Source: Roseivirga sp. UBA6061 (GTDB lineage: Bacteria > Bacteroidota > Bacteroidia > Cytophagales > Cyclobacteriaceae). From it: a stretch of 64,000 bases of DNA. Positions 15,595 to 25,013 of this stretch are shown one piece after another (position 1 is the first letter of the stretch; each line of letters begins with the position of its first letter). The position numbers and the translations under genes were made by a program. The stretch covers positions 69,707-133,706 of the forward strand of contig DIYF01000146.1 in the NCBI GenBank assembly GCA_002427745.1, read 5' to 3'. A model generated the notes under the pieces. The model had not been told where the DNA came from, made no database searches, and saw only the letters and a list, made by a program, of their open reading frames with translations.

Positions 15595-17130
15595 CTAACG
15601 CTTTGTGGTCCCCAACGACTCCTCAACGTCCTGCATAAGTATAGACATAAAGGTGTGTACACCGCTTGTGATGTTGCCCACTCTGAGGTTTTCATCGGGA
15701 CTGTGCTGATTATTGTCGGCATTTACAAGAGGTACGATAACAGCCGGAATATCAAGTCCATTGATAAAGGTAGTAGTCGGTACAGTACCTCCCATAATTC
15801 TGATCTTGATCGGGTCTTTTCCCCAGCCATTTAGCAAGGCCTTCTGCACCCATTGTCCGGTTAGTGAATTTACCTCAGTGCGAAAGGGCAGGGTAGCTTT
15901 TCGGTTGGCCTCCAATTGTACAATTTTGGGGTGCCTGAGTCGCTCTGCTTCATCCGGTGAATGGTCGAGCACAACATAGTCTTTGGACTCTATGTGTGAT
16001 TTGACCAGGCTAATGAGCCGATCGGGATCACTTTCCGGAACCAGTCTGATATCAATAGCTGCGGTTGCCTCTGAAGGCACAATGGTACGGGCATTCTTCC
16101 CCACCCAGGCAGCAGCAATTCCCCGTACATTGAGAGAAGGATACTGAAGCGATTCCTGGTAGTTGTTTCCTACTTTTTCGGGCTCAGCGATACCAATGGT
16201 CTTATGAATCACTTCGCTATCGTCAGGCACAGCAGCCATCATGGCCCTGGCATCTGCATCAAAGTCAATTCCATCATAGTAACCTGGGATAATCACCCGG
16301 CCCTCCTCATCTTTCATGCCGGCCAGTAATTGCGACAAACGAAAAACAGGATTCGGTGCGTAGTTTCCATAGTGACCACTGTGCTGATGCGCCCGGGGTC
16401 CGTAGGCTGTCAGGTTGATGGTGACATTGCCCCTACAACCAAAAATAACGGTGGGTTCCCCAGAGAGGTGCATCGGACCATCGTTGATGACCATGTGATC
16501 TGCCGACAAGAGGTCTTTGTACTTCTCAACAGCCATTGCCAACTGTTTCGAGCCCTTTTCTTCCTCTCCATCCAGCACCACTTTGACGTTCACAGCTCCA
16601 TTCAATTGATTTTCGTCCATGGCATCAATGGCATTGAGCAGCATCACAATCGGCCCTTTATCATCTGAAGAGGACCTGCCGAATATTCGCCAGTCAGGGT
16701 CAATTTTACCCTCTGCCTGTTTCCAGTCAAGCTTGTTCCATTCTCCCTCTTTTCCACGCGCTCTCAACGTGGCATTATAAGGGTCTTTCTGAGACCATTC
16801 AGCAGGGTCTACCGACTGACCATCAAAGTGCATATAGAAGAGAATAGTGGATGTAGCACCCGGATACTTCCTTTCAGCCAAAAAGAGTGGTGTATTTACT
16901 GTCTCGAGAACCTGTGTTGAGAATTTACGTCTCTGAAAAGCTTCTTCAAGCCAAATGATATTCTTATCGATATCTTCCAGGTAGTTCGCATCATTCGGAA
17001 GGGAGATGAAGCTGCGAAGCTCATTCAGAGCCGGACGAGTTTTGTCCTGACTTATTTTTGAAAGATCAACGGATTGGGCTAAGGAGGTGAAACTGACAGC
17101 TATCAGCAAGAGAGTGACTGGGTATCTCAT
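15595..17130 (-). CDS. Exported M20-family metallopeptidase (dipeptidase)
   Basis: A 511-residue zinc-dependent M20 peptidase with an N-terminal signal peptide (MRYPVTLLLIAVSFTSLAQ). Metal and catalytic motifs are in order: FYMHFDGQSVDP (first His/Asp), GRSSSDDKGPIVML (bridging Asp), VLDGEEEKGS (the Glu-Glu pair: base and ligand), then AINDGP-type and late NADNNQHSPDENLRVGN with the last His ligand. A dimerisation lid domain is at about 225-370. Relatives cleave dipeptides or acylated amino acids; the signal peptide places this one in the periplasm. It is monocistronic. Confidence 0.88.
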   Translation of the reverse strand: MRYPVTLLLIAVSFTSLAQSVDLSKISQDKTRPALNELRSFISLPNDANYLEDIDKNIIWLEEAFQRRKFSTQVLETVNTPLFLAERKYPGATSTILFYMHFDGQSVDPAEWSQKDPYNATLRARGKEGEWNKLDWKQAEGKIDPDWRIFGRSSSDDKGPIVMLLNAIDAMDENQLNGAVNVKVVLDGEEEKGSKQLAMAVEKYKDLLSADHMVINDGPMHLSGEPTVIFGCRGNVTINLTAYGPRAHQHSGHYGNYAPNPVFRLSQLLAGMKDEEGRVIIPGYYDGIDFDADARAMMAAVPDDSEVIHKTIGIAEPEKVGNNYQESLQYPSLNVRGIAAAWVGKNARTIVPSEATAAIDIRLVPESDPDRLISLVKSHIESKDYVVLDHSPDEAERLRHPKIVQLEANRKATLPFRTEVNSLTGQWVQKALLNGWGKDPIKIRIMGGTVPTTTFINGLDIPAVIVPLVNADNNQHSPDENLRVGNITSGVHTFMSILMQDVEESLGTTKR

Positions 17131-17331
17131 ATCGTACGGTTGTTACTTCTCAAGATACAAGAGTTTCCCGAACTGCCTTCTCAAGCAGTCTGTCCCCAAG
17201 CCTATTTTGACCTAATACTTACAGATTTCCCGGAGATACTGAGATGATTTCAGCACAGCTTAATATCAGAGCGACAAGCCCCAATCTCCCTGACTGTATG
17301 ATTTGATAAACGTTCCTGTTTACTTCAGTTT

Positions 17332-18150
17332 CTACTGCCTGGAAATGAGCCCGCGAATGATCCTGGTCATACCTTTTTCCGCTTTAAAAGCCGCGGCCAG
17401 AATCTTGTTGATATCGGCAACTTCGAGATTATCGGGATCACAGAGATCGGTAATGGCCGAGATGGCAAATACCGGCAAATCCATTTGCCTGGCTACGATT
17501 ACTTCCGGAACAGTTGACATGCCCACGGCATCCGCTCCTATGATTCCGAGGAAACGATATTCGGCTCTGGTCTCAAGATTGGGGCCGCTCACTCCTACAT
17601 AAACTCCTTCGTGACAGGGGATGCCTTCTTCTTTGGCAATGGCCATGGCCTCATCAATCATCTTTCTTTCATAGGGTTCGCTCATATCGGGGAAACGACC
17701 TCCGAATTCATCCAGGTTAGGTCCCACCAACGGGTTTTCCTTGGTCAGGTCGATATGGTCTTCAATGATCATCAGGTCGGCAATTTTGTACTTGAGATTA
17801 ATACCACCTGCCGCATTGGAGATAAAGAGCTTTTCAATACCCAGTAACCTGAGCACTCTCACAGGAAAGGTGACCTCTTTCATATCATAACCTTCATAAT
17901 AATGAAAGCGCCCCTGCATGGCCACAACCGGCTGTCCTCCCAGTTTGCCAAAGATGAGCTTACCTTTATGTGATTCCACTGTAGATACAGGGAAATGGGG
18001 AATTTGCTCATAGTCGATCTCATGATCGATGCTGATGTCATTAACGAGTGCTCCCAGGCCGGTGCCCAGAATGATTCCAAATCGTGGCGTCATTGAGGCC
18101 TGACTTTTGATAAAATCAGTGGCCTCATGGATTTTTTCAGAGTATGTCAT
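17332..18150 (-). CDS. Purine-nucleoside phosphorylase
   Basis: A 272-residue PNP of the trimeric class, which splits inosine or guanosine with phosphate in purine salvage. The phosphate-binding loop ILGTGLGALV is near residues 27-36, MQGRFHYYEGY near 79-89 carries the conserved Arg and His, ISNAAGGIN the purine-site Asn-Ala-Ala, GPNLETRAEYR the Glu, and ADAVGMSTVPE the Met and Val/Ser contacts. I chose ATG at 18150 (MTYSEKIHEA) over 18192, as the extra 14 residues lack similarity to the family and precede its usual start. Transcribed alone. Confidence 0.93.
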   Translation of the reverse strand: MTYSEKIHEATDFIKSQASMTPRFGIILGTGLGALVNDISIDHEIDYEQIPHFPVSTVESHKGKLIFGKLGGQPVVAMQGRFHYYEGYDMKEVTFPVRVLRLLGIEKLFISNAAGGINLKYKIADLMIIEDHIDLTKENPLVGPNLDEFGGRFPDMSEPYERKMIDEAMAIAKEEGIPCHEGVYVGVSGPNLETRAEYRFLGIIGADAVGMSTVPEVIVARQMDLPVFAISAITDLCDPDNLEVADINKILAAAFKAEKGMTRIIRGLISRQ

Positions 18151-18333
18151 AAGCTGTAAAGAGGTCTCAAATATGCAATATTTTTGAGACACCGACAGGA
18201 ACTAATTGTTCATTATCTCCATTGTGAAAAACATACATTCATTTAAACTTCCGGTTGACTTGGGTGTTTGTTTAGAAAGATTCATGGCGAGTCTGTTTTT
18301 AGACTTAACTTCGCCCCCGAAATATTAGATCGC

Positions 18334-18858
18334 ATGATTACAATTGTTGTTGGCACAAATCGCAAAAATTCAGTGAGCCGCCAGGTTGCCGAATACTATC
18401 AGTCCATTCTCGAAACAAAGGGTATGGACTCACAGATTGTCGATTTGGTGGATTTGCCGGGAGACTTTACAACGACCGCCCTGTATTCAGAGAATGGCAA
18501 CAACCCTGTGTTTAACGACATGCGAGAAAAGGTTCAGTCATCTGATAAGCTGGTTTTCATAGTACCTGAATACAATGGCTCCTTTCCCGGAGTGCTGAAA
18601 GCCTTTATTGACGGTTTGAAATATCCTGAGGGCCTTCGGGATAAGAAGAGTGCCTTAATAGGTGTTTCTTCCGGAGTTCAGGGAGGGGTACTGGCCATGG
18701 CTCACCTGACAGATATCTTTAATTACCTGGGCATGCATGTGCTGGCATTAAAGCCTAAACTGGCCGGGATTGAACGTAATTTCTCTGAAGGAAAAGTTAC
18801 CAACGATCTTTACAATCAGCTCCTGAATGAGCAGGCTGAAAAGCTCATTGGTTTTTAA
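18334..18858 (+). CDS. NADPH-dependent FMN reductase family protein
   Basis: A 174-residue flavodoxin-like flavoprotein of the NADPH-dependent FMN reductase/azoreductase group. The FMN phosphate loop GTNRKNSVSRQVAEYY starts at residue 7, and the second family motif is VPEYNGSFPGVLKAFIDGL. The ATG at 18334 (MITIVVGTNR) places the first beta strand at the N-terminus; the upstream in-frame TTG would add a non-family stretch. The electron acceptor is unknown. It converges with the lipoprotein gene, the two stop codons being one base apart. Confidence 0.88.
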   Translation: MITIVVGTNRKNSVSRQVAEYYQSILETKGMDSQIVDLVDLPGDFTTTALYSENGNNPVFNDMREKVQSSDKLVFIVPEYNGSFPGVLKAFIDGLKYPEGLRDKKSALIGVSSGVQGGVLAMAHLTDIFNYLGMHVLALKPKLAGIERNFSEGKVTNDLYNQLLNEQAEKLIGF

Positions 18859-18859
18859 G

Positions 18860-19279
18860 CTACTTTGAGTAGCGGAATTCCTCCGTACAAACAATCGTTA
18901 CATTGCTCAGGGTTAATGCATTAGCGGTTAGCTGATAATTGAGGATTTCAGAACCGGTAGAATTGTCTGGCAAAAACCTGATCTGTGTTTCACTGACTTG
19001 TATCTGCCCTCTCACCGACTGATCTTGTCCTCTTACCCGTTCTATTCTCTCGTACCTGAGATCATCCGTCATGATAATCCTGACACAGGTCTGATCATCA
19101 CATGTCTGGCTGATGGAACTGTTATCGCTTGGATTGGCACAATCACGCAGGGCTATGGTATTGAGCGTCCAGGTACCAAAAAGGTTGGCATCAATTCCAT
19201 TTCCATCATCCGATCCGCAGGACAATGCCAGAATTAATACCAACAGACTCGCTGATAAGAGTTTGATTAACTTCTTCAT
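18860..19279 (-). CDS. Lipoprotein, lipocalin-like fold likely
   Basis: A 139-residue lipoprotein: signal peptide MKKLIKLLSASLLVLILA followed by the lipobox LSCGSDD at about residues 18-24, with Cys21 as the lipid-modified residue. The mature part begins with LFGTWTLNTI, a pattern typical of small lipocalin-like lipoproteins in Bacteroidota, and contains four more cysteines that could form disulfides. Predicted beta strands dominate. Ligand and function are unknown. The acidic GSDD after the cysteine resembles the lipoprotein export signal of this phylum. Confidence 0.75.
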   Translation of the reverse strand: MKKLIKLLSASLLVLILALSCGSDDGNGIDANLFGTWTLNTIALRDCANPSDNSSISQTCDDQTCVRIIMTDDLRYERIERVRGQDQSVRGQIQVSETQIRFLPDNSTGSEILNYQLTANALTLSNVTIVCTEEFRYSK

Positions 19280-19612
19280 TTTATCCGGTTGTTCTGTTCC
19301 GAAGATAAGAAAATCTGCTCTTCCGCTACTCCCCCCTGTGTGGTCTTCATCTCATATTCGGCTTATGGTTTCTTTTCTTCCAGCTTGTTCAATCACTCAG
19401 TCAAGGCTTTAATCAGGGTCAATGGGTTATCAAATGTGAGATTCAGAATTAAATTATCAGTCAGGCTTGAGCCCTGCACCATGGTATAGTTGAATGCCAT
19501 CAACGGAAGTGAAACAGAGAAACAGATCTTTTTCATGAAAACTCAGATATGGTTGAAAACATGGGGTAATGTATGGTAGTACCCGAATGCTGCCAGTAGT
19601 GAACATAAAAAC
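19280..19612. other. Intergenic region with no convincing gene
   Basis: This 333-bp stretch lies between the lipoprotein gene start and the ftsZ terminator. It should hold the lipoprotein promoter on the minus strand. One minus-strand frame at 19393-19536 could encode 47 residues beginning MKKICFSVSLPLMAFNYTMV, somewhat like a signal peptide, but there is no conserved pattern or ribosome site, so I do not call it a gene. Confidence 0.5.
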
Positions 19613-19644
19613 AAAAAAAACAGCCCATGGCAGTAGGCTGTTTT
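19613..19644 (-). terminator. Rho-independent terminator of the dcw cluster (after ftsZ)
   Basis: On the minus strand AAAACAGCC and GGCTGTTTT pair around TACTGCCATG and run into eight T residues. It lies about 120 bp past the ftsZ stop, with no gene between, and probably ends the division operon. Confidence 0.8.
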
Positions 19645-19764
19645 GGTTGTAGTTCCCCGGTTCGCTCCTATGCGGATAGAAACAGGTAAGTACATGAAAT
19701 AAGAAATGGGTGGCAGCCGCTTGCACGGCCACCGTCTATCTACTGATTAAATATTCACTTTTGA

Positions 19765-21339
19765 TTAGTCGACATTGTCATGGAGGAACTTGTTGTTGCC
19801 CATGATTTCATCGTCATCATTGAGATTAAAGCGCGACACATTACTTTCTGATGAAGGCAAGGTATCATTCAATCTGACCTGCTTTCGCTGATAAGCCGGA
19901 ATCTCCAGCTTCTCTTTGAAGTCGTCATTGGTCATCTGACTGTTGTTAATACCTCTGAGTCTCTCCTCCCTGATTCGAGCCTGCTCCATCAGTCGGTTTC
20001 TCTTCAACTCAAGGAAGTTTTTATTGCGCTCGTCCTCAAACTGGTTCTCAATCGCCTGGTTCCTTCTTTCTATAGCTGGTTCCTGTGGTGCCATCGGTGG
20101 AACTTCCGGAGTCGACTCCACCTCCTCGATGTTGTAGTTTGCTTCCAGAGAGCTCATGAAAGAATAGCCTTTTTCCTCTTCTTCCTTGGGTTCTTCTTCT
20201 ACCTCAGGTTTTCTTTCCGGCTTCTCAAAGCCTGAAGAGAACAAGGTAGACTGAACAGGTTCGGATGGCTGAGCCGGCTTAGGGGTTTCCTGCTGTACAG
20301 GCTCAATTTTCTGACTTGTTTCCAGATCAATTACTGTTCTTTTGCTTCCTATCTTCGCTTCCAGCTCGGGTGCACTAAAGCCTGTGGCAATTACCGTAAC
20401 ACTGATGCTCTGACCATGGTCACTATCAATGCCGTGACCAAAGATCACCTCGGCTTCATCTCCTGCCTTGTCCTGGATGTATTCAGTAATTTCCATCAGC
20501 TCGTCCATCTGAAGCTCTGCTTCTTCACCTGATACGATCGACAGAAGAATTTTCTGAGCACCATGGATGTCTTTGCTATTGAGCAGCGGAGAAGAAATAG
20601 CCATTTCAGCAGCACGCAAGGCACGTCCTTCACCTTCTGTAGAAGCTGAGCCCATAACGGCAGCACCTGCGTCTTTCATTACCGTCTGCACGTCCATGAA
20701 ATCGACATTGACATAACCAGGTACTGTGATGATTTCTGCAATTCCCTTGGCAGCCGTGGTCAATACATTATCCGCTTCTGCGAAGGCTTTGGAAATCGCC
20801 AGGTTACCGTGAATCTCTCTGAGTTTATCGTTGAGAATTACCAGAACGGTATCACAGCTTTCCTTTAATTCTTCTATACCATGATTGGCAGCAGCCGTTT
20901 TCTTTCTGCCCTCAAAAGAGAAAGGTGCTGTAACGATACCTACTGTGAGGATATCCATTTCTCTGGCCACTTTGGCAATGACGGGGGCCGCACCTGTACC
21001 GGTACCTCCGCCCATACCTGCCGTGATGAACACCATCTTGGTATCATCATTCAGCAGTTCACGAATGTCTTCTTTACTTTCTAAAGCAGCTCCTTTTCCT
21101 TTTTCAGGATTGGCTCCGGCCCCCAGGCCTTCTGTCAACGCACTACCGATCTGAAGTCGGTTAGGTACGGGACTGCTTTTCAGTGCCTGTGCATCGGTGT
21201 TGCACACCACGAATTCCACATCTTTAATCCCCTGATTATACATGTGGTTTACTGCGTTACTTCCTCCACCACCGACACCGATCACCTTGATGATCGACTT
21301 GTGTCTTTGTGGGATTTCGAACATATAATTATCTGCCAT
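19765..21339 (-). CDS. ftsZ: Cell division protein FtsZ
   Basis: A 524-residue tubulin homologue that forms the Z ring. The GTP-binding features are clear: GVGGGGSNAVNHM near 21-33, the tubulin signature GGGTGTGAAP near 110-119, and the T7 loop region VNVDFMDVQTVM that completes the active site between subunits. After the core (to about residue 320) follows a long acidic, proline-rich linker, then the conserved peptide IPAYQRKQ near 477-484 that binds FtsA. Unlike E. coli FtsZ it continues for about 40 residues afterwards, as is usual in Bacteroidota. It is the last dcw gene; 135 bp separate it from ftsA. Confidence 0.98.
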   Translation of the reverse strand: MADNYMFEIPQRHKSIIKVIGVGGGGSNAVNHMYNQGIKDVEFVVCNTDAQALKSSPVPNRLQIGSALTEGLGAGANPEKGKGAALESKEDIRELLNDDTKMVFITAGMGGGTGTGAAPVIAKVAREMDILTVGIVTAPFSFEGRKKTAAANHGIEELKESCDTVLVILNDKLREIHGNLAISKAFAEADNVLTTAAKGIAEIITVPGYVNVDFMDVQTVMKDAGAAVMGSASTEGEGRALRAAEMAISSPLLNSKDIHGAQKILLSIVSGEEAELQMDELMEITEYIQDKAGDEAEVIFGHGIDSDHGQSISVTVIATGFSAPELEAKIGSKRTVIDLETSQKIEPVQQETPKPAQPSEPVQSTLFSSGFEKPERKPEVEEEPKEEEEKGYSFMSSLEANYNIEEVESTPEVPPMAPQEPAIERRNQAIENQFEDERNKNFLELKRNRLMEQARIREERLRGINNSQMTNDDFKEKLEIPAYQRKQVRLNDTLPSSESNVSRFNLNDDDEIMGNNKFLHDNVD

Positions 21340-21375
21340 GATTGTTTATTTAGTCGGAAGCCGGGAGTTTCAAGT

Positions 21376-21468
21376 TTCCTGCTTCCAGTTCGTTATTTCT
21401 CGTTCTTGTTTTACCAGAAGCAGGAAGTAAGAGGTATGAAGTGTGAAAGATTCTTACCTGTTACTTCC
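21376..21468. repeat. Nested inverted repeats between ftsA and ftsZ
   Basis: TTCCTGCTTC (21376-21385) pairs with GAAGCAGGAA (21417-21426), and GGAAGTAA (21423-21430) pairs with TTACTTCC (21461-21468), with GTAAGA/TCTTAC nested inside. The two hairpins overlap, so they are mutually exclusive. It could be an interspersed repeat or an RNA switch or processing site within the ftsA-ftsZ message; neither is shown. Confidence 0.55.
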
Positions 21469-21474
21469 GTCTTC

Positions 21475-22788
21475 TTAATACTCATTCTTATCGTTAAAAT
21501 CGTCCATCAGAAGGCCTTTGGTCTTATCGATCAAACCTTTGAAGAACTCTGATCCCTTGCGCGAAGACTTTACTTCTTTCCTCATGCCCGTACCGGTTTG
21601 TTGTTTTTCCATGTACTGGTTTTCGCGCTCGTCAATTGCTCTGAAGCCAGACAGTACCAACCCAAGGGTAGTAGCATACATCGGGCTCTTTACCTCTTCT
21701 ACTTTTGACTTACCCAGATGCTCATTAGGGTAGCCGATTCTGGCATCCATGCCGGTCATATATTCGAAGAGTTGTTTTACATAGGCCAGCTGAGAACCAC
21801 CCCCGGTGATTACCAGGCCTCCGGCCAGTTTACTGGCGTATCCTGAGGTAATGATTTCCGCATGTACCATCTCGATTACCTCTTCCATCCGCGCCTCAAT
21901 GATATGTGCCAGGTTACGGATAGAAATCTCTTTAGGAGGTCTGTTTCTCAAACCAGGTATCGAAACGATTTCGTTTGGATTAGCCTCCTCTGCAATGGCT
22001 TTACCAAATTTGGTTTTTAACAGCTCCGCCTGGTTCTGCATTACCTTACAACCTTCCTTGATATCAGTGGTCAGGATATTACCACCAAAAGGAATAACTG
22101 CGGTATGACGAATGATGCTGTCATGGAAAATGGCCACATCGGTAGTACCACCCCCGATATCCACCAGGCAAACACCTGCTTCTTTCTCCTCATCGCTCAA
22201 TACTGACATGCTGGAGGCCAAAGGCTCCAGAATAAGGTTTTCAATCTGCAGGCCGGCTCGCTTCACACATTTATTGATGTTGCGAATGGCATTGGTTTGT
22301 GCCGTGATTACGTGGAAGTCGGCTTCGAGCTTCACACCTGACATACCCACTGGGTCTTTGATACCATCTTCGTAGTCCACAATATAATCCTGTGGCATTA
22401 CGTGAATAATCTCGCAACCAGGAGGCATAACAATCTTATGAATGTCATTTGACAATCTGCTGATATCCTCTACCGTGATCTCATCCTCCAGTGTATCGCG
22501 TGTAATACTCCCGTGATGGATCGAGCTCTTAATATGCTGTCCGGCAATACCTACATTGACTACTCCGATATCGATACCCGACTGCTCACTTGCTTCGGCA
22601 ATGGCCTTCTCAATAGCCATCACGGTCTTGTCAATATTGGTAACAATTCCGCGTATCACTCCATCAGAAACGGCTTTCCCCATTCCTAATACCTCGAGTT
22701 TTCCAAACTCATTTTTGGTCCCCACAATGGCGCAAATCTTTGTGGTTCCAATGTCTAATCCGACTACTATTTTATCCTGTTGTTGCAT
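21475..22788 (-). CDS. ftsA: Cell division protein FtsA
   Basis: A 437-residue actin-like ATPase that anchors FtsZ to the membrane. Phosphate-1 motif VGLDIGTTKICAIVG is near 9-23, phosphate-2 VCLVDIGGGTTDVAIFHD near 204-221, and the adenosine motif GLVITGGGSQLAYV near 327-340. The FtsA-specific 1C insertion with HVMPQDYIVDYEDGIKDP is present. The C-terminus (FFKGLIDKTKGLLMDDF) looks like an amphipathic membrane-targeting helix. It follows ftsQ by 84 bp and precedes ftsZ. Confidence 0.97.
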   Translation of the reverse strand: MQQQDKIVVGLDIGTTKICAIVGTKNEFGKLEVLGMGKAVSDGVIRGIVTNIDKTVMAIEKAIAEASEQSGIDIGVVNVGIAGQHIKSSIHHGSITRDTLEDEITVEDISRLSNDIHKIVMPPGCEIIHVMPQDYIVDYEDGIKDPVGMSGVKLEADFHVITAQTNAIRNINKCVKRAGLQIENLILEPLASSMSVLSDEEKEAGVCLVDIGGGTTDVAIFHDSIIRHTAVIPFGGNILTTDIKEGCKVMQNQAELLKTKFGKAIAEEANPNEIVSIPGLRNRPPKEISIRNLAHIIEARMEEVIEMVHAEIITSGYASKLAGGLVITGGGSQLAYVKQLFEYMTGMDARIGYPNEHLGKSKVEEVKSPMYATTLGLVLSGFRAIDERENQYMEKQQTGTGMRKEVKSSRKGSEFFKGLIDKTKGLLMDDFNDKNEY

Positions 22789-22872
22789 GGCACTTAACGT
22801 ATTTTTTATTTCCAGGCAGTGACTGCATCCGGTGCCCCTCCAGGGACAAAGCCGGTATCGTCCACGCTGTTT

Positions 22873-23640
22873 TTATTCACATATAATTTGATCTCCATAA
22901 GCCACATTCACCCTTTTATAGGCGTTCCAACCCTTGGTTGGCATGATTTGCTTGAAGAATATTTTCAGTTTTTTAAATTTCTTATCAATGTTCTCGGCCT
23001 GGCCGAATTCGAGTTTCTGCCGACCGACCTGCGGATGCATCACGATATCTCCTCTGCGGTCCACATTGATTTCTCCGATCTGCATAGACCAGAACCTGTC
23101 ATTGTTGATATAATCAATCAGCTCTAAAAGCTGCTCAGCATAGGGATCTTCTTCTACTGAAGCCATAGTTGTAAGCTTATTCAGATAGCTACCTGTGAGC
23201 ACGACCACCCTGGAAGTATACTTGGACGACACCGGAAGGATTTTACCATTCTCACTGATGTAGGCATGACTTCCATTTCTTGCAATCAAGCGGGCTACCG
23301 GCTTACTCTGATAAGCCCTCACTACCAGATGTCCCTTGAGGTCTCTGAAAACTTCTGCATCACTTACAAAGCTGTGCGATTCAATGCGGTCCTCAATCTT
23401 CTTAAGGTCCACTCTGCCAAAGCGATCACCCAGAATGGAATCCCGCTCATCGGCCATTACCAGGGCCAGTACATCTTCTTCATCAATAAAGAAGTTGGCC
23501 GATCTGTTTTCAATCTCCACCGCGATATCATCCATGTGGTAACCCACATCGCGTTTTACCACAAAGCCAATAGACATAAACAGCATCAGTACTACTGCTG
23601 TGAGTGTAAATACTTTATATGTCTTGCTTTTGAGTGTCAT
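22873..23640 (-). CDS. ftsQ: Cell division protein FtsQ/DivIB-like
   Basis: A 255-residue bitopic protein: one N-terminal helix (VFTLTAVVLMLFMSIGFVV, about 9-27), then a periplasmic part with a POTRA-like section near 80-120 (VSDAEVFRDLKGHLVVRAYQ ) and the RLIARNGSHAYISENGKIL segment, and a late WSMQIGEINVDRRGDIVMHP block. Divergent sequence but correct size, topology and position between murC and ftsA identify it. The ATG overlaps the murC stop by four bases. FtsQ links early and late divisome proteins. Confidence 0.88.
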   Translation of the reverse strand: MTLKSKTYKVFTLTAVVLMLFMSIGFVVKRDVGYHMDDIAVEIENRSANFFIDEEDVLALVMADERDSILGDRFGRVDLKKIEDRIESHSFVSDAEVFRDLKGHLVVRAYQSKPVARLIARNGSHAYISENGKILPVSSKYTSRVVVLTGSYLNKLTTMASVEEDPYAEQLLELIDYINNDRFWSMQIGEINVDRRGDIVMHPQVGRQKLEFGQAENIDKKFKKLKIFFKQIMPTKGWNAYKRVNVAYGDQIICE

Positions 23641-25013
23641 GACAATGCTTCTTTTATAGGTTGTACCAGCTGATCTATGTCACCTGCGCCAATGGTAAGC
23701 ACTACTTCGGGTGCCCACTCTTTTATCTGCCTGACCAGGTCTTCTTTGCGGCAGACCACTTTTCTATCCAGTTCTACTTTCTCCAGAATCATTTCAGAAT
23801 TGACTCCTTCAATAGGCAGCTCTCTGGCCGGATAGATATCGAGCATAATCAGTTCATCGGCCAGCCCCAGGCTCTTTGAGAAGCCTTCTGCAAAATCTCT
23901 TGTTCTGGTAAAAAGGTGCGGCTGAAATACGGCCGTGATCTTCTTTGTAGGATATACATCTCTCACAGAAGTAAGCAATGCTTCAATTTCTACCGGATGA
24001 TGCGCATAGTCATCTATGTAGACAATTCCTGCTTCCTTAATGATGTATTCAAACCTTCTTTTTACTCCAGCATAAGAGCTTACACCATCCCTTATCGCTG
24101 CGTCATCGGCACCCAGGGTGCGCGTTACCGAAATAGCTGCCAGCACGTTTTCTACGTTATGATAACCCGGTACATTCAGGGTCATCTTTTCAATAATTGT
24201 TTCTTCGTCTTTATAGTCGAACACAAAGGCAGCATCCTCAATACGCAGGTTCTCAGCCGTAATGGCAGAGTTACTCAAAGCGTAGCCTTTATGGCTGAAG
24301 GTAGCGTCCGCGGCCACAATCTGGCTACCGACTCCTTCTTTGGCAAAGAGTTTTCCTTCTCCGTCTATTTGTTTCACAAACAGGCTGAAAGATTCCTTGA
24401 GCGATTCTTTATCTCCATATATATCGAGATGATCTGCATCAATAGCTGTCACTACTGCCGTTTCAGGATACAGCGTCAGGAAAGACCTGTCGAATTCGTC
24501 TGCCTCGATAACCGCCACTGCCTCAGGCGAATCATTCAATACCATATTGGTATTGTAGTTTGTAGCGATGCCCCCCAGGAAACCGGTACAATCAACACCT
24601 GCCGTTTTCAGCAAATGCACAATCATAGAGCTTGTGGTGGTTTTACCATGGGTACCTGCCACTGCGATGCTGCGCATGTTTTTGGTGATCACCCCTAAAA
24701 CCTGAGAGCGCTTCATGATTTCGTAGCCCTGCTCCTGAAGCCAGTTCCACTGCCTGTGCTCCTTTGGAATGGCGGGAGTGTAGACTATCAGCACTCCCTC
24801 TCGGGACAATCTGATACCGGGACTGATTGCCTCTACCTCGTCTTCAAAATGCACCGGAATGCCCTCTGATACGAGTGCTGAAGTAAGAGGAGTGCTGGTC
24901 TTGTCATAACCAGACACCGCTTTGCCATTGTGCTTAAACCAGCGGGCTAAAGCACTCATGCCAATTCCTCCGATACCGAGAAAATAAACGCTATGTATAT
25001 CTTCCAGCTTCAT
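23637..25013 (-). CDS. murC: UDP-N-acetylmuramate--L-alanine ligase
   Basis: A 458-residue Mur ligase that adds L-Ala to UDP-MurNAc, the first peptide step of lipid II synthesis. The N-terminal Rossmann motif FLGIGGIGMSALARWF starts at residue 11, the ATP loop VAGTHGKTTTSSMI is near 116-129, and the late DDYAHHPVEIEALL motif is near 328-341. The three-domain size is standard. It overlaps murG upstream and ftsQ downstream by four bases each (ATGA). Confidence 0.97.
   Translation of the reverse strand: MKLEDIHSVYFLGIGGIGMSALARWFKHNGKAVSGYDKTSTPLTSALVSEGIPVHFEDEVEAISPGIRLSREGVLIVYTPAIPKEHRQWNWLQEQGYEIMKRSQVLGVITKNMRSIAVAGTHGKTTTSSMIVHLLKTAGVDCTGFLGGIATNYNTNMVLNDSPEAVAVIEADEFDRSFLTLYPETAVVTAIDADHLDIYGDKESLKESFSLFVKQIDGEGKLFAKEGVGSQIVAADATFSHKGYALSNSAITAENLRIEDAAFVFDYKDEETIIEKMTLNVPGYHNVENVLAAISVTRTLGADDAAIRDGVSSYAGVKRRFEYIIKEAGIVYIDDYAHHPVEIEALLTSVRDVYPTKKITAVFQPHLFTRTRDFAEGFSKSLGLADELIMLDIYPARELPIEGVNSEMILEKVELDRKVVCRKEDLVRQIKEWAPEVVLTIGAGDIDQLVQPIKEALS

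Noticed and set aside
19393..19536. 47-codon minus-strand frame with a signal-like start (MKKICFSVSLPL)
   Set aside because: No ribosome site, no conserved pattern and no lipobox; too weak to call.
23916..24698. 260-codon plus-strand frame opposite murC
   Set aside because: Antisense to a certain gene and with odd, Cys/His/Arg-rich composition; a coding shadow.
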